From: Megalopta genalis
Taxonomy: Eukaryota > Arthropoda > Insecta > Hymenoptera > Halictidae
Assembly (NCBI RefSeq): GCF_051020955.1
Contig: NC_135014.1
Location: 40,504,742 to 40,568,741 of the forward strand
Direction of reading: 5' to 3'
DNA length: 64,000 nt
Shown: in pieces, positions 1 to 12,598 of the stretch
Position numbering within the stretch: the stretch's first letter is position 1
Layout of the letters: each line of letters starts with the position of its first letter
Notes under the pieces: model-generated
What the model was told of the DNA's origin: nothing
Database searches by the model: none
The model's input: only the letters and a program-made list of their open reading frames with translations
Program-made: the position numbers and the translations under genes

Positions 1-1165
1 ATATATTATTTCGGGAATTATTTATTTCGCATTTGGCGGCTAATAGCTCTTCAACTTGAACATCAAACACGATTTTATTTCCGATTCATTTCGCAACAAT
101 TTTTTCGGATATTGTTTTCGGTCTACGCGTGTACTTTAATCATTGTTCTGCTTTGTTTCTGGCAGCACGGAAATACATATGTGTCGCACGGAAATGAAAT
201 GAATGAAACGGATGCGATAATTCACGATTTTCGTGTAATTCTCGCTGGGGGTTCTGAAATCGTCCTGTTTGAATAATAGGATCTCGCGCGTTTATCTCGG
301 GTCAGAGGAACGTAATAAATCAAATCGGTAATAGTGCGTTAAAGAAATTCTGCTACACATTTATGCCTTGTCGACAACCACCGATTACGAGATTTAGATC
401 CACTCGTACAGAGAATCTCTCACTTGGACGTCGCCCCAGGTATTCGCATGATCCGCTCTAAAGCTGAACTGATCAACACCATCTTCTGTTTTCTCAATTT
501 TGATACGGAAACACACATGCTAGATATTGGAAATTGAGCTATTAAATAGAACGCTGTGGAATACTGTTTAATGTAACTGTGACTTTATTTTAACCCTTTA
601 TTTCAACCCTATCCGCAAGGTCGGATAGAACCATCAATGCAAACGAAGCAAAATAGAAAGATCAGTCGTTGTGACTGGCTGTCGCATGTAATTACGAAGC
701 TAATTATAAAGTAAGAAATTTGATATTGATAATGAATTGAAACGTTTCATTTAATGTTGTTTAACGCACAATGATAAGTTGGTGCAACAGCGACGGTGTT
801 GCAGTCCACAAAAGTGCAATTACATATGTACAGCTCCTGAGTAATAATTAGAATATGTCGAAAACCATTGTAAGTAACTGTAGTTGATTCTCAACAATTA
901 ACATTCAATACTCGTTTTCATTAATGTAATGGCTACTATTTTTACCTGTTATGTAGTGTAAAATATGGCTTGTAACTATTATTGCGAATTTTGTATTAGA
1001 GTGAATCATCGTTAGATTTGGATGATGAATATGTATCCAATGTTTTGGATAATCTAATCATTACGCATATGTACTCATTAATAAAATAGATAAATTGTCT
1101 TGTAATTATACGATTTCATGCAATATAAAAGAGTATAATAGAAACAGATATCAAATATATTAGTT
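1..1165. other. Unannotated AT-rich DNA
   Basis: Single-copy-looking AT-rich sequence. No open frame, tandem repeat or terminal inverted repeat was recognised. It ends at the TTAA that forms the left target site of the first piggyBac MITE. Confidence 0.5.
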
Positions 1166-1169
1166 TTAA

Positions 1170-1451
1170 CCCTAGAAAGATAACCATATGACAACGTACG
1201 TAAAAGATAACCATACGCTTCAGAGGCGCATGCTTTTCTAAGGCGTCAATTTTATACTAACAATGGATATTTATTTAAGTTAATCTAGTCATTTTAAAGG
1301 TTTGGCATTATTGTAAAAATAAAATGCATTTATATTATATTTTTTTATATTTTAAGTAATTTTAAACTTAAATCACTAGACCTCTATGAAAAATTAACAA
1401 AAATCAACAGTCTTCGCAGGCGCCTCTGCGACGTAGGTTATCTTTCTCGGG
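1170..1451 (+). mobile_element. piggyBac-type MITE, copy 1
   Basis: A 282-bp non-autonomous element flanked by TTAA at 1166-1169 and 1452-1455, the obligatory target duplication of piggyBac transposons. The left end reads CCCTAGAAAGATA, which is the 13-bp terminal repeat known for the Trichoplusia piggyBac element. The right end, read inward, is CCCGAGAAAGATA. Both ends continue with subterminal motifs containing CAGAGGCGC, and the left side carries ACGTAAAAGATAACC and GCGTCAATTTTA, which resemble internal motifs of that element. There is no coding capacity, so it must be moved in trans by a transposase encoded elsewhere. A copy of the same length that reads identical lies in reverse orientation at 43709-43990. 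The family call is very secure; that it is recent is inferred from the identity. Confidence 0.93.
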
Positions 1452-1455
1452 TTAA

Positions 1456-2660
1456 TAAACGTAATATACGAAATTACAAGTAGACAGTTTTTATCATCGG
1501 ACCCATCATTAAACACAAAATCACATAAAAATATCGCCGTGACCTAACAAATTTCTGTGCGTAAATACTAGAAATGAAAGTAGTTTAAACTGAACTAAAA
1601 TCTAATTGGACTTATTTTTATGAGAAAGGTCATGCGGACTGTTATAATACGTTGACTGAGATGCGGCAGAAATGTCAGACGTCGCATAATGATTTCATTA
1701 CGCGTTCTTTCGTCTGAAGGAGAAGAGAAGATTTGTTGGTCTCTAAAGAAGGAATTCCTATGCATTCTCATGAAGTTCAATTATAATGGGAATGTCCGTG
1801 TGTTCTGCCGCGCAAATTAAATTCCCCATACCTTAAAATGACAACGTTCTACGTGATGAAAATCCGGGTTCTACTACGTTTAATCTGTTGACCTTCTAAA
1901 GCTCCCAGTGTAATCATAATTTAATTGGAGTACCGAGAACCGAAACGTCAGTTTGCTCATATCTTGGCAAAACTGAATAGCTACATTAGCCGAAATCTCG
2001 CAGGATCGTTAATAAACTATGAGCGCAACTATTTAGCAACGGTTTTTAAAATGATCGACGTATGCAGTTTTATGATTCGGACAATTGCACAAGTAGAATT
2101 CATAAATCAGTTATTTCATCTGACCTGAAATCTTAGGACGTGTGCGTATGTATTTTGTTAAAATTTTCTGTAAGTAAAAAAATGTATACGTATAAGCTTT
2201 ATTTATATAACCGTATACTTTACACATTATACATATATATACATGTATTTGATTCAGTTAGTCAATTTGGTCTCAATATCTTCGATATATGTATTCAGTT
2301 TTTCTAAATCAATTCGTCAAGTACACAAATGATTTTATAACACAAAACCAGATACACACATAAATGAGAAATAAAATTTAATTTTATTACACAAAGTGTG
2401 TATCACCTACATCTTGATATTGTATACAGTAGTTTGAGAACTCAGTATTGATTTTGATTACATTTTTTAAATAAATCATATCAGTCTCCAAGTTACATTT
2501 GCAAAACCGATTTTTGGTTTTCGGCTGCGAGGCCGAGAAATAGTGCGAACGGCAGCTCTGAAATAAAAAATCTCCTGTGTGTAAAATGTTCTATGATATA
2601 CGACTAGCTTTAGGTTCGGATCCGCTGGTCTGAGCCGACTGAAATTAATTCACGTCGACG
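1456..2660. other. Unannotated AT-rich DNA
   Basis: AT-rich sequence with short open frames only (67 codons or fewer), none recognisable. No repeat structure was seen beyond short TA-rich runs around 2230-2250. Confidence 0.45.
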
Positions 2661-3365
2661 TGTTCCTTGTTTAACCTTGTTTATGGAGTATTCAGCGAGA
2701 AGATTCATTGCATCACATCGAGCGGGAAAGGGAATCGCGAGCGAACGAACGAACGAACGAACGAAGGAACGGGCGTAACTCTCCCCTTTTCTTTGTTTGC
2801 CCAGACTGGAGTCGCGCGCGGCTCCAGGTCACGGGGAACTCGAGAAAATCTGAGCAATGCAACCTTTCGAACGTTTGCTCTTTCTCTGCTTCTCGCCCGT
2901 TGACCTCCTCCATCTTTCTTGATCCGCGCTGCGCCGAGTTTCTCACGCCTACCCACGCACACGGGAGAGTGATGAAGCAGTCACACTTGTTGCACATTTC
3001 CCTTACACAAGACGCCCGTACAATCACGATTCCAAGTATTTCGATTCGGTTGATGCAATTAACGAGCATAATGGCTGCGTCGATCCGCGCTCCACTCGAC
3101 TCGACGCTACTCGACGCGACGCGTCGAACGAACAATACAAGACGCGAGCAATGGGAATGGTCACGCGGAGAAGGGAACACTTTCAATGACTTTTGTCAAA
3201 CAAACGGATGAAACACCCGTGGAACGATTTATTCTTTTCTTGTTTTTTTTTAACGCTCGGTCGGCGGTGGCGAGGTCAAATTTGATCGAAGCGTTTATTT
3301 GAATGGAAATTGGAACAAAAGAATGTATTTCCGTCGAGCCTCGCTGTTCAATCTGAATCTTCGAG
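2661..3365. other. CpG-rich block
   Basis: Clearly higher GC and CpG density than the flanks, with many CGA/TCG words around 3085-3130. Several overlapping open frames up to 167 codons occur on both strands, as expected where GC lowers stop-codon frequency. None resembles a known protein, and no convincing donor/acceptor pair defines an exon. It could be a promoter, an enhancer or an unspliced exon, but nothing visible decides this. Confidence 0.4.
2742..2765. repeat. (CGAA)n microsatellite
   Basis: Six tetranucleotide units of CGAA in the CpG-rich block. They open a shadow frame coding N-E-R-T repeats, which is not a protein signature. Confidence 0.85.
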
Positions 3366-3733
3366 GGGCCATGTAAGAAACATATTCTGTGTTTTGCAAT
3401 TCTGACGATTCCGTATTGGTTTTACAGTATTGTACTTTCAGATCTCATTGACTTTGTATAAAATTAGTGCATTGTTAGTTTTGATAATTAGCTTTCATGT
3501 TGTTCTTTCATAATTTTTTTATTTGGTATAGTTTTAGTCTATACACAGTTTTGTTAGTTTTGCTTTATTTCGTTCGTTCGTAATTTCTCGGTTTTTATAG
3601 CTATATTGTAATTATTAAAACTAATAATATAAATACAGTAATTATTGAAACTAATAATTGTAATATAGCTATAAATTAATAATTACTGTATTCATATTAT
3701 TGTAGTTATAGATAATATTATACATATATATAT

Positions 3734-4094
3734 AGCCATCTTCTAGTAAACTAATCACTCTAGCATCCCCAAAAAAATTTTAGACCGCTTTGCCCAATTA
3801 TAATAAAGTTATTCCATTTTAAAAGGTGTGCGAATACTTTCTTCACCTACTGTATACAGAAAAAAATAACTGCGTGAGTAGATCTTTTATTAATAATTTG
3901 TAATATATATATATTACAAATGAAACATTAATTATTAATAAAAGATCTACTCACGTAGTTATTTTTTTCTGTATACAGTAGGTGAAGAAAGTATTCGCAC
4001 ACCTTTTAAAATGGAATAACTTTTTTATATTTGGACCAAGCGATCGAAACTTCGTTTGGGATGTTAGAGGTGTTAGTTTACTAGAAGATGGCTA
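3734..4094. mobile_element. Tc1-like ends head to head in a long palindrome
   Basis: A long inverted repeat. The left arm begins tagccatcttctagtaaact at 3734 and is mirrored by a right arm ending at 4094, about 160 bp each. Each arm contains TACAGTAGGTGAAGAAAG followed by TATTCGCACACC, a Tc1/mariner-style terminus beginning at a TA. The two termini face each other across a spacer of about 120 bp that is itself palindromic, with an AT core near 3896-3920. The outer parts of the arms are more diverged than the inner parts. Reading: two Tc1-like ends in head-to-head orientation, or a fold-back derivative. No transposase frame was recognised beside it. Confidence 0.75.
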
Positions 4095-7003
4095 AAAAGA
4101 CATTTTCAAAAATTGATGAAAAAATGATGTCTTTTCAACATTTTTATCTGATTGTGAGTCTACAGCGAATATTTTAACGATGTGTCTTATAGCATAACTC
4201 AGACAATCAGATACGATGATTATAAGTTCGTAAAAGATCCAGTCAAATACACATGATTGCTCTGATATGATTGTCAGTATATAAAGTTCACAAAATTCTG
4301 TCTCCTCGACTGAAAATACTTCTTCGAGAAAATTTCTTCGCTTCTAACGAAGACATTCATATGGAAACTTCTAACTTTAACAACGTTTTCCTCGAATACT
4401 ACGTAACATGTTCAAAGGAATTGAAATGCATTTGCAAAGCGCACATTAGCTTTACTTATTCAAAATTTTAGATCATGTATCAAAGTTAGTAAAGAACGCG
4501 TTTTTCGAGAATTACTTACGAGTCGCTTACCTAAACATGCATGCCTATACTTCATTACTTAATGATTAATGTCGATTCGATAGAACATTGTTTAAAGATG
4601 TATAATGCATAATAAGTAGAAAATCTGAAATTTTGAAGTTTCATTTGAAATTTTGTTTTTACAAAAAATAGTTTTTCTTTCAGTTAAATAAAAAAATTGG
4701 AATACTCTCTCCCATCATCATACAGCGTTAAATTTGTTCAGCATTCGAAATTTGTAATGTTCTCTACTCGTTTCTAAAAACGCTGCGATACTATCTGTAT
4801 GAAATATTGTAACCTCTCGACAACATATTGTACGTACAATGTAATTCCAAATAATCTTAAGAGAGATTAAAATTGCTTGAAATAAAGAAAAGAGAACAGA
4901 AGCTCGAGAAAATCCTCTTAGCGAACCGAATGAAATATTCGTCTTGCTTTTAATTTGGCGAAACATTGTACACGTGTTGCGCTATGAATTTCGCAGAAAT
5001 AGAATCGTTGACAGGGTCACATTCGTTCGTGCATTTCTCATCGTTAAGGTAGCATTGATACGAGCGTAGGACATTGCGGAGCATGCACAGGTAAGAGGTT
5101 GACTCAGTATCCTATTATATCTTCGACCGGCAATCGCTTTTTCGTCCGACTACGTAATCTCTGCTCGATGTCGATATACAATGGCGACCACATTGTGCGG
5201 ACTCATTAGACCTAGAAACGTTATCAAGGGTTAGATGACGCGTATGTATACAGCAATTACTGCTCCCGATTTAGATGTAGTTGAACTAGAATGCTATCTG
5301 TGCACGGCATAGAGCGGCTCGCAAGCGTTTCCAATTTATTCAAGCTCGCATTGAATCCTTAGAATACTCGCGCTCGTATGAACGCACGTATGGAATTTAA
5401 AATTCTCCATAATAAATGTATTAAGGTCGTGGATCAACTTACCAACGATTCGCGTAACAGTAACAGAAATAGTTTCGAAAGTCGATGCAATGCCAACACT
5501 TTGGCCATTTTAAATTCCGAAGGCCGTTCGTCGAGTAGGGTAGCACTGACATGAATGGAACATTTTTATTTAGGACGAGATAACAACAAACTAAACGACC
5601 TATCTAATTTTGTTTTGAAGCATGCCAGACACATCAGTTCTTTTACTATAACATTATTTTTAATTATTTGAAAAAGTGCATCAATTTGTTGCACTGAATG
5701 GGATAGTGGAACAGAATAAGGCGATACTGGTGTTAATCTTATAATAAAATTATAAACTATGCATTTCATACTTAATGACCTACTATTATACTAATCATGA
5801 ATTACATAAATCCTCTTTACATCCTTGTGTTAATATCACATTTTTGTATTTCATGACAAAAAATAATTCTTTCAATAAAGAGAAAATGAAAAAGGATTAT
5901 CAAAAAAATTTCTGAATAATGGTATCTTAAAAATTAATCATATAATAAAGAAGAAAATTTTAGGGCATCTTTTATGCCACATGTTTCATTCACTCATTTT
6001 CTACCGATATTCTGTGCGTCTCATTCATCAATTTTGATAATAATATTCAAAATTTAACTTGTTGAATTACTACGATCGAAAAAGACTATCCGATGATATA
6101 TGTATGTCAACATTCTTGAATGCAATAAAGAAAAACTCGATCAAAAGTATCTGTGTTCCATACAATGTTACGTAAAAAAAAGGAAAAATATTACTTTCAA
6201 GCAAAAGAAATATTTATTGTCTATAGATACGTATAAAATTATTATTGTAATGTAAATACCTAATAAATTATAATTCTAACGTTATATTTTAAATTATTTT
6301 TATATTGATTAAATAATTTAAATCCTAATAAATTATTTAAAATATTATACTGGTATTGACTTCAAATTAGGTGTAATTAGATAATATAGTTACAGAACAA
6401 GTACAATTTTATTATAGAATGATTCACAAATTTTGAGATAATGCTAATGCCCCATTCAATACGTGTCCAATTCATCGTAATTCTCTTCTACAAACGTGAT
6501 AAAACACCGAGCCACGTTCAACTTATCAGCGTGTCATTCGAGCCACGACAGGACTGTTTCCTGTGTGTTGCGAAATATTAGGACACTTTTCCCAAAGGAC
6601 AGGACTTCTGCCCGAAAGCCTCGCGGCGAGAATTGTAAGCGTGTTAAATTCGAGAATTGAATAATTTCGAATATTCACGCAACAATACACACGGCAATTT
6701 CAGTGGTCGCATCGTTTTAACTAATTAACGAACACTCCGCGGGCACAAAAGTTTTGTTGGCAATTATCTAATTACGTGTTTATTCCATTAAAAATCGTGC
6801 TTCGAACGCAACGGTACGCTAATGATCTGTTCCGTAATAATTACGAGCGTATCCCGCGTTTAGACGGAAGATGTTTATAGATACGTAATTAAGAATTTCC
6901 AAAATCCCAGCGTGAAAACATCTAGTAACAGTAATAAAACTGAATACAACATAACCCTACTTACGCTCTATTATACACGAGCAGGAACATATTCGTTGAC
7001 ACA
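4095..7003. other. Unannotated AT-rich DNA
   Basis: The first roughly 150 bp may continue the Tc1-like element but are too diverged to delimit. The rest shows only short chance-like frames (82 codons or fewer) and no repeat that could be defined. Confidence 0.4.
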
Positions 7004-7148
7004 AATAATATTTAAATAATAATATATAATATAATAATATTTAAATAATAATATATAATATAATAATATTTAAATAATAATATATAATATAATAATATTT
7101 AAATAATAATATATAATATAATAATATTTAAATAATAATATTATTTAA
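7004..7148. repeat. 29-bp AT minisatellite
   Basis: A tandem array of nearly five almost identical 29-bp units composed only of A and T (unit begins aataatatttaaataataat). The homogeneity suggests recent expansion or ongoing slippage and gene conversion. Confidence 0.9.
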
Positions 7149-8171
7149 CTAAGTTATTTTTAATTACCTTAGGAGACTGTGCATTATAATTTCTTGTTAT
7201 AATTTGTGCAAAATAAAATTTATTTTCATCGATTGCAGCAAACACGAGTCAAACAGTTCCTTCCATTCCTTAAAAATTTCACCAAGTTGAAAATAACACA
7301 TGGATGTCTTTAAATTCTTTGAATATTTTCATTATTTTATATCTTACCTAACCATTTTTCTCATGAATACGTAAAACACGTAAGCTGCAAGCTGATATAG
7401 TTAATATTCTCTGTTGTATATTTGCGATAAAACTATAATGATTTACTCTGCACAGATACAATCTGAAACAGTGAAAAATTGAAAGCATTTAATCCTTGAA
7501 TAGTCGACGTAAATGTGTAACGCGGCGAGCCGACACCGGGTCACGTTTAACCCGTAGCCGAATTTTTATTATCCTGTATAGCATGTTATCTAATAATGTT
7601 TGCAATATGAGAAGGAGAGGAGTTCGCTTAAAAAATGGAATATTTTAGAAACATACTTTTTATTTATGTGCACTGAGTATACACAACGTTGTTGTGTTTT
7701 ATTGCATATTCTTTGTATGAAAATCGTAAACATTTCGCACATTTCGTACCACATTTATTATGTGTTCATAAATTGTGTTTATATCTGTTCATGAATTGAG
7801 GTTACGATGCACAGATATTAACGCGCTGGTTTTGCGAATCCATCCGGTGTTGTAAGGTCCAAATTGAACCGAGCGCGGACGCGTTTTGATTTCCGTGTCG
7901 CTGAAATATTGCCGCGTATGATAGGTAAGAGCTATTTCAATTATGTTTCTCAACTGACAGAAAACAGTTGTCTCGAACTACGGACTATTTCTGAATATTT
8001 GTGTACGACTGTTCGTAAGCGACTGTTCGAATGAATCTCGTTTTTCGGAGTCGGTACGACAACTTCCACTGCCATGCAGAGGAATCGCACCGATTGGTCC
8101 TTGCTGAAAAGATACAATTTTCCAAGCAGCGCATCCTTAAAGTATCATCCACGTTTTTCCGAACCCTTTAA
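7149..8171. other. Unannotated DNA
   Basis: A mixed AT-rich stretch with a slightly GC-richer patch at 7800-8150. No gene, RNA or repeat could be supported. It ends at the TTAA flanking the next element. Confidence 0.4.
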
Positions 8172-8705
8172 CCCTTAAATGCATGATTTTTTGTTTTGAA
8201 TTTTAAAAGATCGTATTTTATAGGAATGCAGTCATAGGTTACGTAAAAAATAAATAAAAAAATCTAGGTAATAATATTGAGTATTTATTTCGAAAAAAAG
8301 TTGTACGTAGACTTTTGGCAACGATATGTGTTTATTGCTAAAATTATTGTAGACGTAAACAAATGGTCACGTATTTATATTATCTATTAGTATAGGAATT
8401 TTCACATTATTTATAAATGAAATGCGGCAAAGCGATTGCGATTTTTGTTGCGACACAAAGCAACCTTGCATTCGATGCACTCGGTCCGTGAAAATCCTTT
8501 GCAACCTGGAAGTTATCACCCACCGCGTTCAAATGTCAAAAAACATATAACTTACTCGCCAAAAGTAATGTCAAGTCTTTTATTTCACACATGGTCTATT
8601 GTCTATTGTTATCAACGTGTGTTCGGAAACGCGCATACTCAGGTTTTTGAATAAAATTCAGTGCAACTGGAATGTAGACAATTGGCAACAATATGCATTT
8701 AAGGG
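8172..8705. mobile_element. piggyBac-like TTAA element without coding capacity
   Basis: A 534-bp segment bounded by TTAA on both sides (8168-8171 and 8706-8709). The inverted terminal repeat is CCCTTAAATGCAT, perfect over 13 bp at both ends. A motif resembling ggcaacaatatg occurs internally near 8318 and again next to the right end, a subterminal repeat typical of transposase-binding ends. The 72-codon frame inside is not recognisable. The TTAA target and CCC start are diagnostic of the piggyBac superfamily; the family is distinct from the 282-bp MITE. Confidence 0.82.
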
Positions 8706-10000
8706 TTAAGCGGGCCCAACTCTGGAAAGGTTCTGCATGGACGTCGAATCTTCGAAGGCTTTTGCGAGCTTCCTCGTGGTCAACGATCGATGGCCTTGAA
8801 TACTGCTACGATTTTAGGTAGACCCTTCGGAAGTGTCGAGTTTATGACACACCATAGCTATCGAGAAAAACGAGAACGAAAAGTTGAACATCGAATGAGA
8901 ACACCAAATGAGAACACCAAATAAGAAATTTGTTCTAATCTCACAAATAGCTTTTTCGTCACGTTCGTGTCATAAACCTTGTCGACAAAGACCCCACATG
9001 TTTCATTCCCGTGTAACGGAATAGTTTACGACCTACTAAAATTATCAAAGAAGGATTAAAACTTTTAAGTTACTCCTGTTTCTTTGCAACGGTTGCAGAC
9101 AATTTTTATTTCGCTCAATGATCCGTCTAAAGGTAATGATGAAATCATGAGAAAGATTTTCATGCAAACCTCGACTTTGATTTACTTCTACAAACATTTT
9201 ACAAGTAATTTTGATTTTTGACTGTTTCTAATCTTTTATAATACCTACAGTTTGTACATTTTAATATTGTATAATATTATTACTTGAAGTTTCTGTAAAA
9301 AATATGTAATACTCTATTCTATTGGCATGTTTCATTTCAGATACTCCACATTCTTTACACGTCCATTCTAGGTTAATTGTTTTAAACGGCGGTCTATTGT
9401 GCAGGCAGTTAATGCGACCAGTGTCCCAAATAACTTTTACAATAAACCTCGTATAGGAGAATCTATTGTCGAAGAACATAGGAACTATTGTGACAGTGGA
9501 TTAATTAGTAGAAAAAAATTGTTCGTTAGTGTTTATTGCAATGTTTAGAGACAGTTTCGCCGAAATGCTGATGTATTTTCTGAATATCTGACATCTCAAA
9601 AGGTAGTAGTTTGGCACGCCGCGAAATGGGTTTTTGAAAACCAGCAGTGAATCCATTGTTTTATTTACGTCAATCTTGCGAAGTGGAATTTCTGGACAAC
9701 AGCTGCAGGCTGTTTACGCTGCGAACAAACGTGAATCTTTTTTTAATTTTTGTAATAAAACCGATTTCGGGGGAATCCGTAAACCATACACGCGTACGGA
9801 CGAGCAAGATTGCTTTGCTATACAATTTTATTTGCAATTTGAGGCTGATGTTTATTGACTACTAATTAACTCAGAAATGCATAAAGTCAAAAAGTAGTGA
9901 ATGTATAAGAGTTTGCTTTATATTTAATTTTTCGGGGCGCTATAGTATTATTGAGTAATTTGACAAGTTTTCAATTGAATTAATAGATAACAGTAGATTA
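8706..10000. other. Mostly unannotated DNA with one hAT-like MITE fragment
   Basis: Contains a 12-bp direct duplication at about 8895-8920 (agaacaccaaat twice). A right-end fragment of the TAGACTGCGG family lies at about 9083-9130 (gcagacaatttttattt, then gatccgtctaa). Overlapping frames at 9634-9865 are not recognisable. Confidence 0.4.
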
Positions 10001-10008
10001 ATTACAAT

Positions 10009-10177
10009 TAAACTGCGGATTTTATGCATTTATTAGAAAAATAAGTTACTGAAATTCGAATCACTATATATTGTCAAGAAATTACTCATATAATTAAGTA
10101 AAGAAAGCTTCTGTTTTGGTCCTGTTTGTTTGAATTTATGATGAAAATTTTTATTTTGCACAATGACCCGCAGTCTA
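10009..10177. mobile_element. hAT-like MITE (TAGACTGCGG family)
   Basis: A 169-bp element with inverted ends TAAACTGCGGATTTTATGCA on the left and, read inward from the right, TAGACTGCGGGTCATTGTGC. The flanking octamers attacaat and attgtagt match at 5 of 8 positions. It has the family's characteristic subterminal ATTTTTATTTTGCA on the right. Non-coding. Confidence 0.7.
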
Positions 10178-11140
10178 ATTGTAGTAAATGTCACGTCATT
10201 TTTGAAGTATCACGTGCGCTGTAAATGCGTACAATTATATCACTAACATGTAGTATCAATAGGATATTTTTGTGAAAGTTTGATTAGCGTAATCAATAAT
10301 TTTTCTTCAAATACGACCTAAATGGTATATAAGCTCTTCTAGTGCTGTTCAAAATTATCCAAGCGATTTTAAAAATTAAAACATTTCACTTTCTAGTATG
10401 ATGCTTATTAACATGCCTACATTTTTCAAAAAAATATAAAGTATTATTCAAATGACGTTAATAACTGTTAGAACTTGATAACTGGTTTTTAACAAAGTTT
10501 TTGCTAAATTTTTTGTGCCTTATATTATTCTAGACTGTGCAAAAAGAACATTAATAATGCATCGATAATTCTGCGAATGAGCAAGTGTGTCAATAATGCT
10601 TAATTGGAATAATTGCAAGCAATAAGGGTACGTTGCTAGATATGAAATAAAATTCCACAAATATCTCTCAAATTGAAAAATATTTCTGAATATTCTGTAA
10701 ATAGTGAAATTTGAAAATATTTATTAATTTTGTAATATTGTAAGCTGAATATCTCCTGGTTAATATTCTAGAAAAATTCTTTTGAATATCGCCCTAAGCG
10801 TCTTGCAAATGTGATCGTACACGGTATTTACCTTTCTGTATGCGATTAACACGAGTGGCAATCGATACATAATGTCACATGCGTTTCATCTTGTATGTTT
10901 ATTTGCGCTAGCAGTATTTGCTTTATTAGTATAGACTCTACGCCAATTTACTCAATAATTAGTGCCCGAGCTAAGTGTGGAAATAACCATATTCGATTTA
11001 CGTAATTATGCGAGTATGGTACTTACAATTAGTTTGCCTATAACTTAACAATAAAAAGTTGTAAACGTGGCACGCGTTTCGCACTTTCCTATTCAAGTTC
11101 GTGACAGTCGCTTTGTGATATTTCGGCTTATTTTGTGGAA

Positions 11141-11350
11141 TAAGTTGCGAATTTTATGCATTTATTGCACAAATGTGTACGGCTTTGATTTAAAATAGTA
11201 GAAAGATTAGACGAAATTAAAAATGTCATCGTATTATTTTCAATCTAATGAAACTATTAAAAGGAAGAATTAATATTTTTTTAGTTCATATTTCTTACAA
11301 TCGATTTAGGCAATTTGTTATTTTGCTTAAAAGTCGGCAGTCCAGTAATA
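11141..11350. mobile_element. hAT-like MITE (TAGACTGCGG family), diverged
   Basis: About 210 bp. The left end is TAAGTTGCGAATTTTATGCA. The right side carries gcaatttgttattttgctta and then ggcagtcca, the decayed family terminus. Another left-type end (agaccgcgaatctttattc) starts immediately afterwards at about 11351, so two copies abut. The target duplication is no longer recognisable. Confidence 0.6.
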
Positions 11351-11457
11351 AGACCGCGAATCTTTATTCAAAATAAAAATGCTTTGAGTCAATTGTCAAA
11401 AACAGAAAATGAACAGAATAATGTATTTTTTTCCTTTTAATAATTTAAATAAATCGA

Positions 11458-11460
<3 letters not shown>

Positions 11461-11530
<70 letters not shown>
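11461..11530. repeat. (TA)35 microsatellite
   Basis: Seventy uninterrupted bases of TA. Open frames through it on both strands, coding Ile-Tyr repeats, are artefacts. It abuts a fragment of a TA-targeting MITE. Confidence 0.97.
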
Positions 11531-11532
<2 letters not shown>

Positions 11533-11533
<1 letters not shown>

Positions 11534-11587
11534 CTCACAAAAATGGACAATTTGGGAAGAGGAGATACAATTATTCGAGCCTTGTGC
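11533..11587 (-). mobile_element. Fragment of the CAGTAAATT TA-flanked MITE
   Basis: About 55 bp (gctcacaaaaatggacaatt ... cgagccttgtg) match one arm of the MITEs at 30265-30457 and 59989-60201. The outer 22 or so bases of the terminal repeat, which should precede gctca, are missing and the (TA)n tract sits in their place. Confidence 0.75.
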
Positions 11588-12542
11588 ATCGTAAAATACT
11601 TTATATATTTGTTTCTTTTTTACATGGATCTGATACAGCATATTGGTATAAATTCTCGGGAAATTTCTAAGCATCTTTTAGATGATAGAGGCTGCATTTT
11701 CGTCCTAGTTAGACGATAACCTATTGAAACAAATGTTTAGATTGAGAATAATAAACATGATAATCAGTTGAAGCGGGATAAAATGCGACCGCAAACCAGA
11801 AGCAACAGACGGTATAAAAGTGGCACGATATCGTGACACCATGATTCAACAGACTGACGCCCTCGTGGTTATAGAACACGGTCCACAGCGGTTGTTTTCA
11901 GGAATTCGTTTCAAAACCATCAACCGTCGTGCGCATCTGTTACACAGATCCACATACGTTCGTGTTATTTGACCCAATTGTTCTAGGCATCGATCATCGC
12001 GCATTCACCGTGATTATATAAAGAATCGCGATCGTTATGATCTATGTAAACGATAAATCTAACAGCGCACGATCGGCGTAATAGTCACTCACTTCGATCC
12101 CTAAAGTGGCACCGAACGTACCTGTTCATTCGCGACGTTATCGATGGTTTGTAATTTTACGTTGTGCAGTAAAAAATATCTGTAATTGTGATGAATTAGA
12201 CGTTGTTCTTTGAAAATAAATATAATTGATACGGGAATCTTTGAGAGATTAATATCGAAGATCTAGGCTTGTCTTGATTAAAGTCATGATTTCTTGTTAT
12301 CAATTGGCAGGGTCAATAGTGTTATTAAGTCAGTGATTATGTAAGAAGAGTATTACATATTACTGTTCGTGTAATACGAACTATTATATATTAATATTTA
12401 TGTAACACAAACTGAATACTGGCAAAATTGGCGATCTAAATAGTAAGAGTTTTAAAAGAACTTGCAAATATTAATGTATTATTTTGTAATTCGATGAAGT
12501 TATTGAGAAAATGAACTTCCTACATGTTTAGTTTCTATTCCT

Positions 12543-12597
12543 TGCAATTGCTACAGACGATTTTTATTTTGCATAAAAATCTACAGTGTGGTAATAA
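12543..12597. mobile_element. Right-end fragment, TAGACTGCGG family
   Basis: The sequence ttgcaattgctacagacgat, then tttttattttgcataaaaat and ctacagtgtggta, is the family's right terminus. It directly abuts the left end of the next, complete copy, so one insertion probably landed at or next to the other. Confidence 0.6.
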
Positions 12598-12598
12598 C

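Noticed and set aside
2705..3211. Frames of 157 and 167 codons on opposite strands of the CpG-rich block
   Set aside because: Stops are rare at this GC content, both strands are open at once, and neither product shows a recognisable motif.
7004..7148. CRISPR-like regularly spaced repeat
   Set aside because: Units are contiguous 29-bp AT repeats without distinct spacers, and the DNA is eukaryotic.
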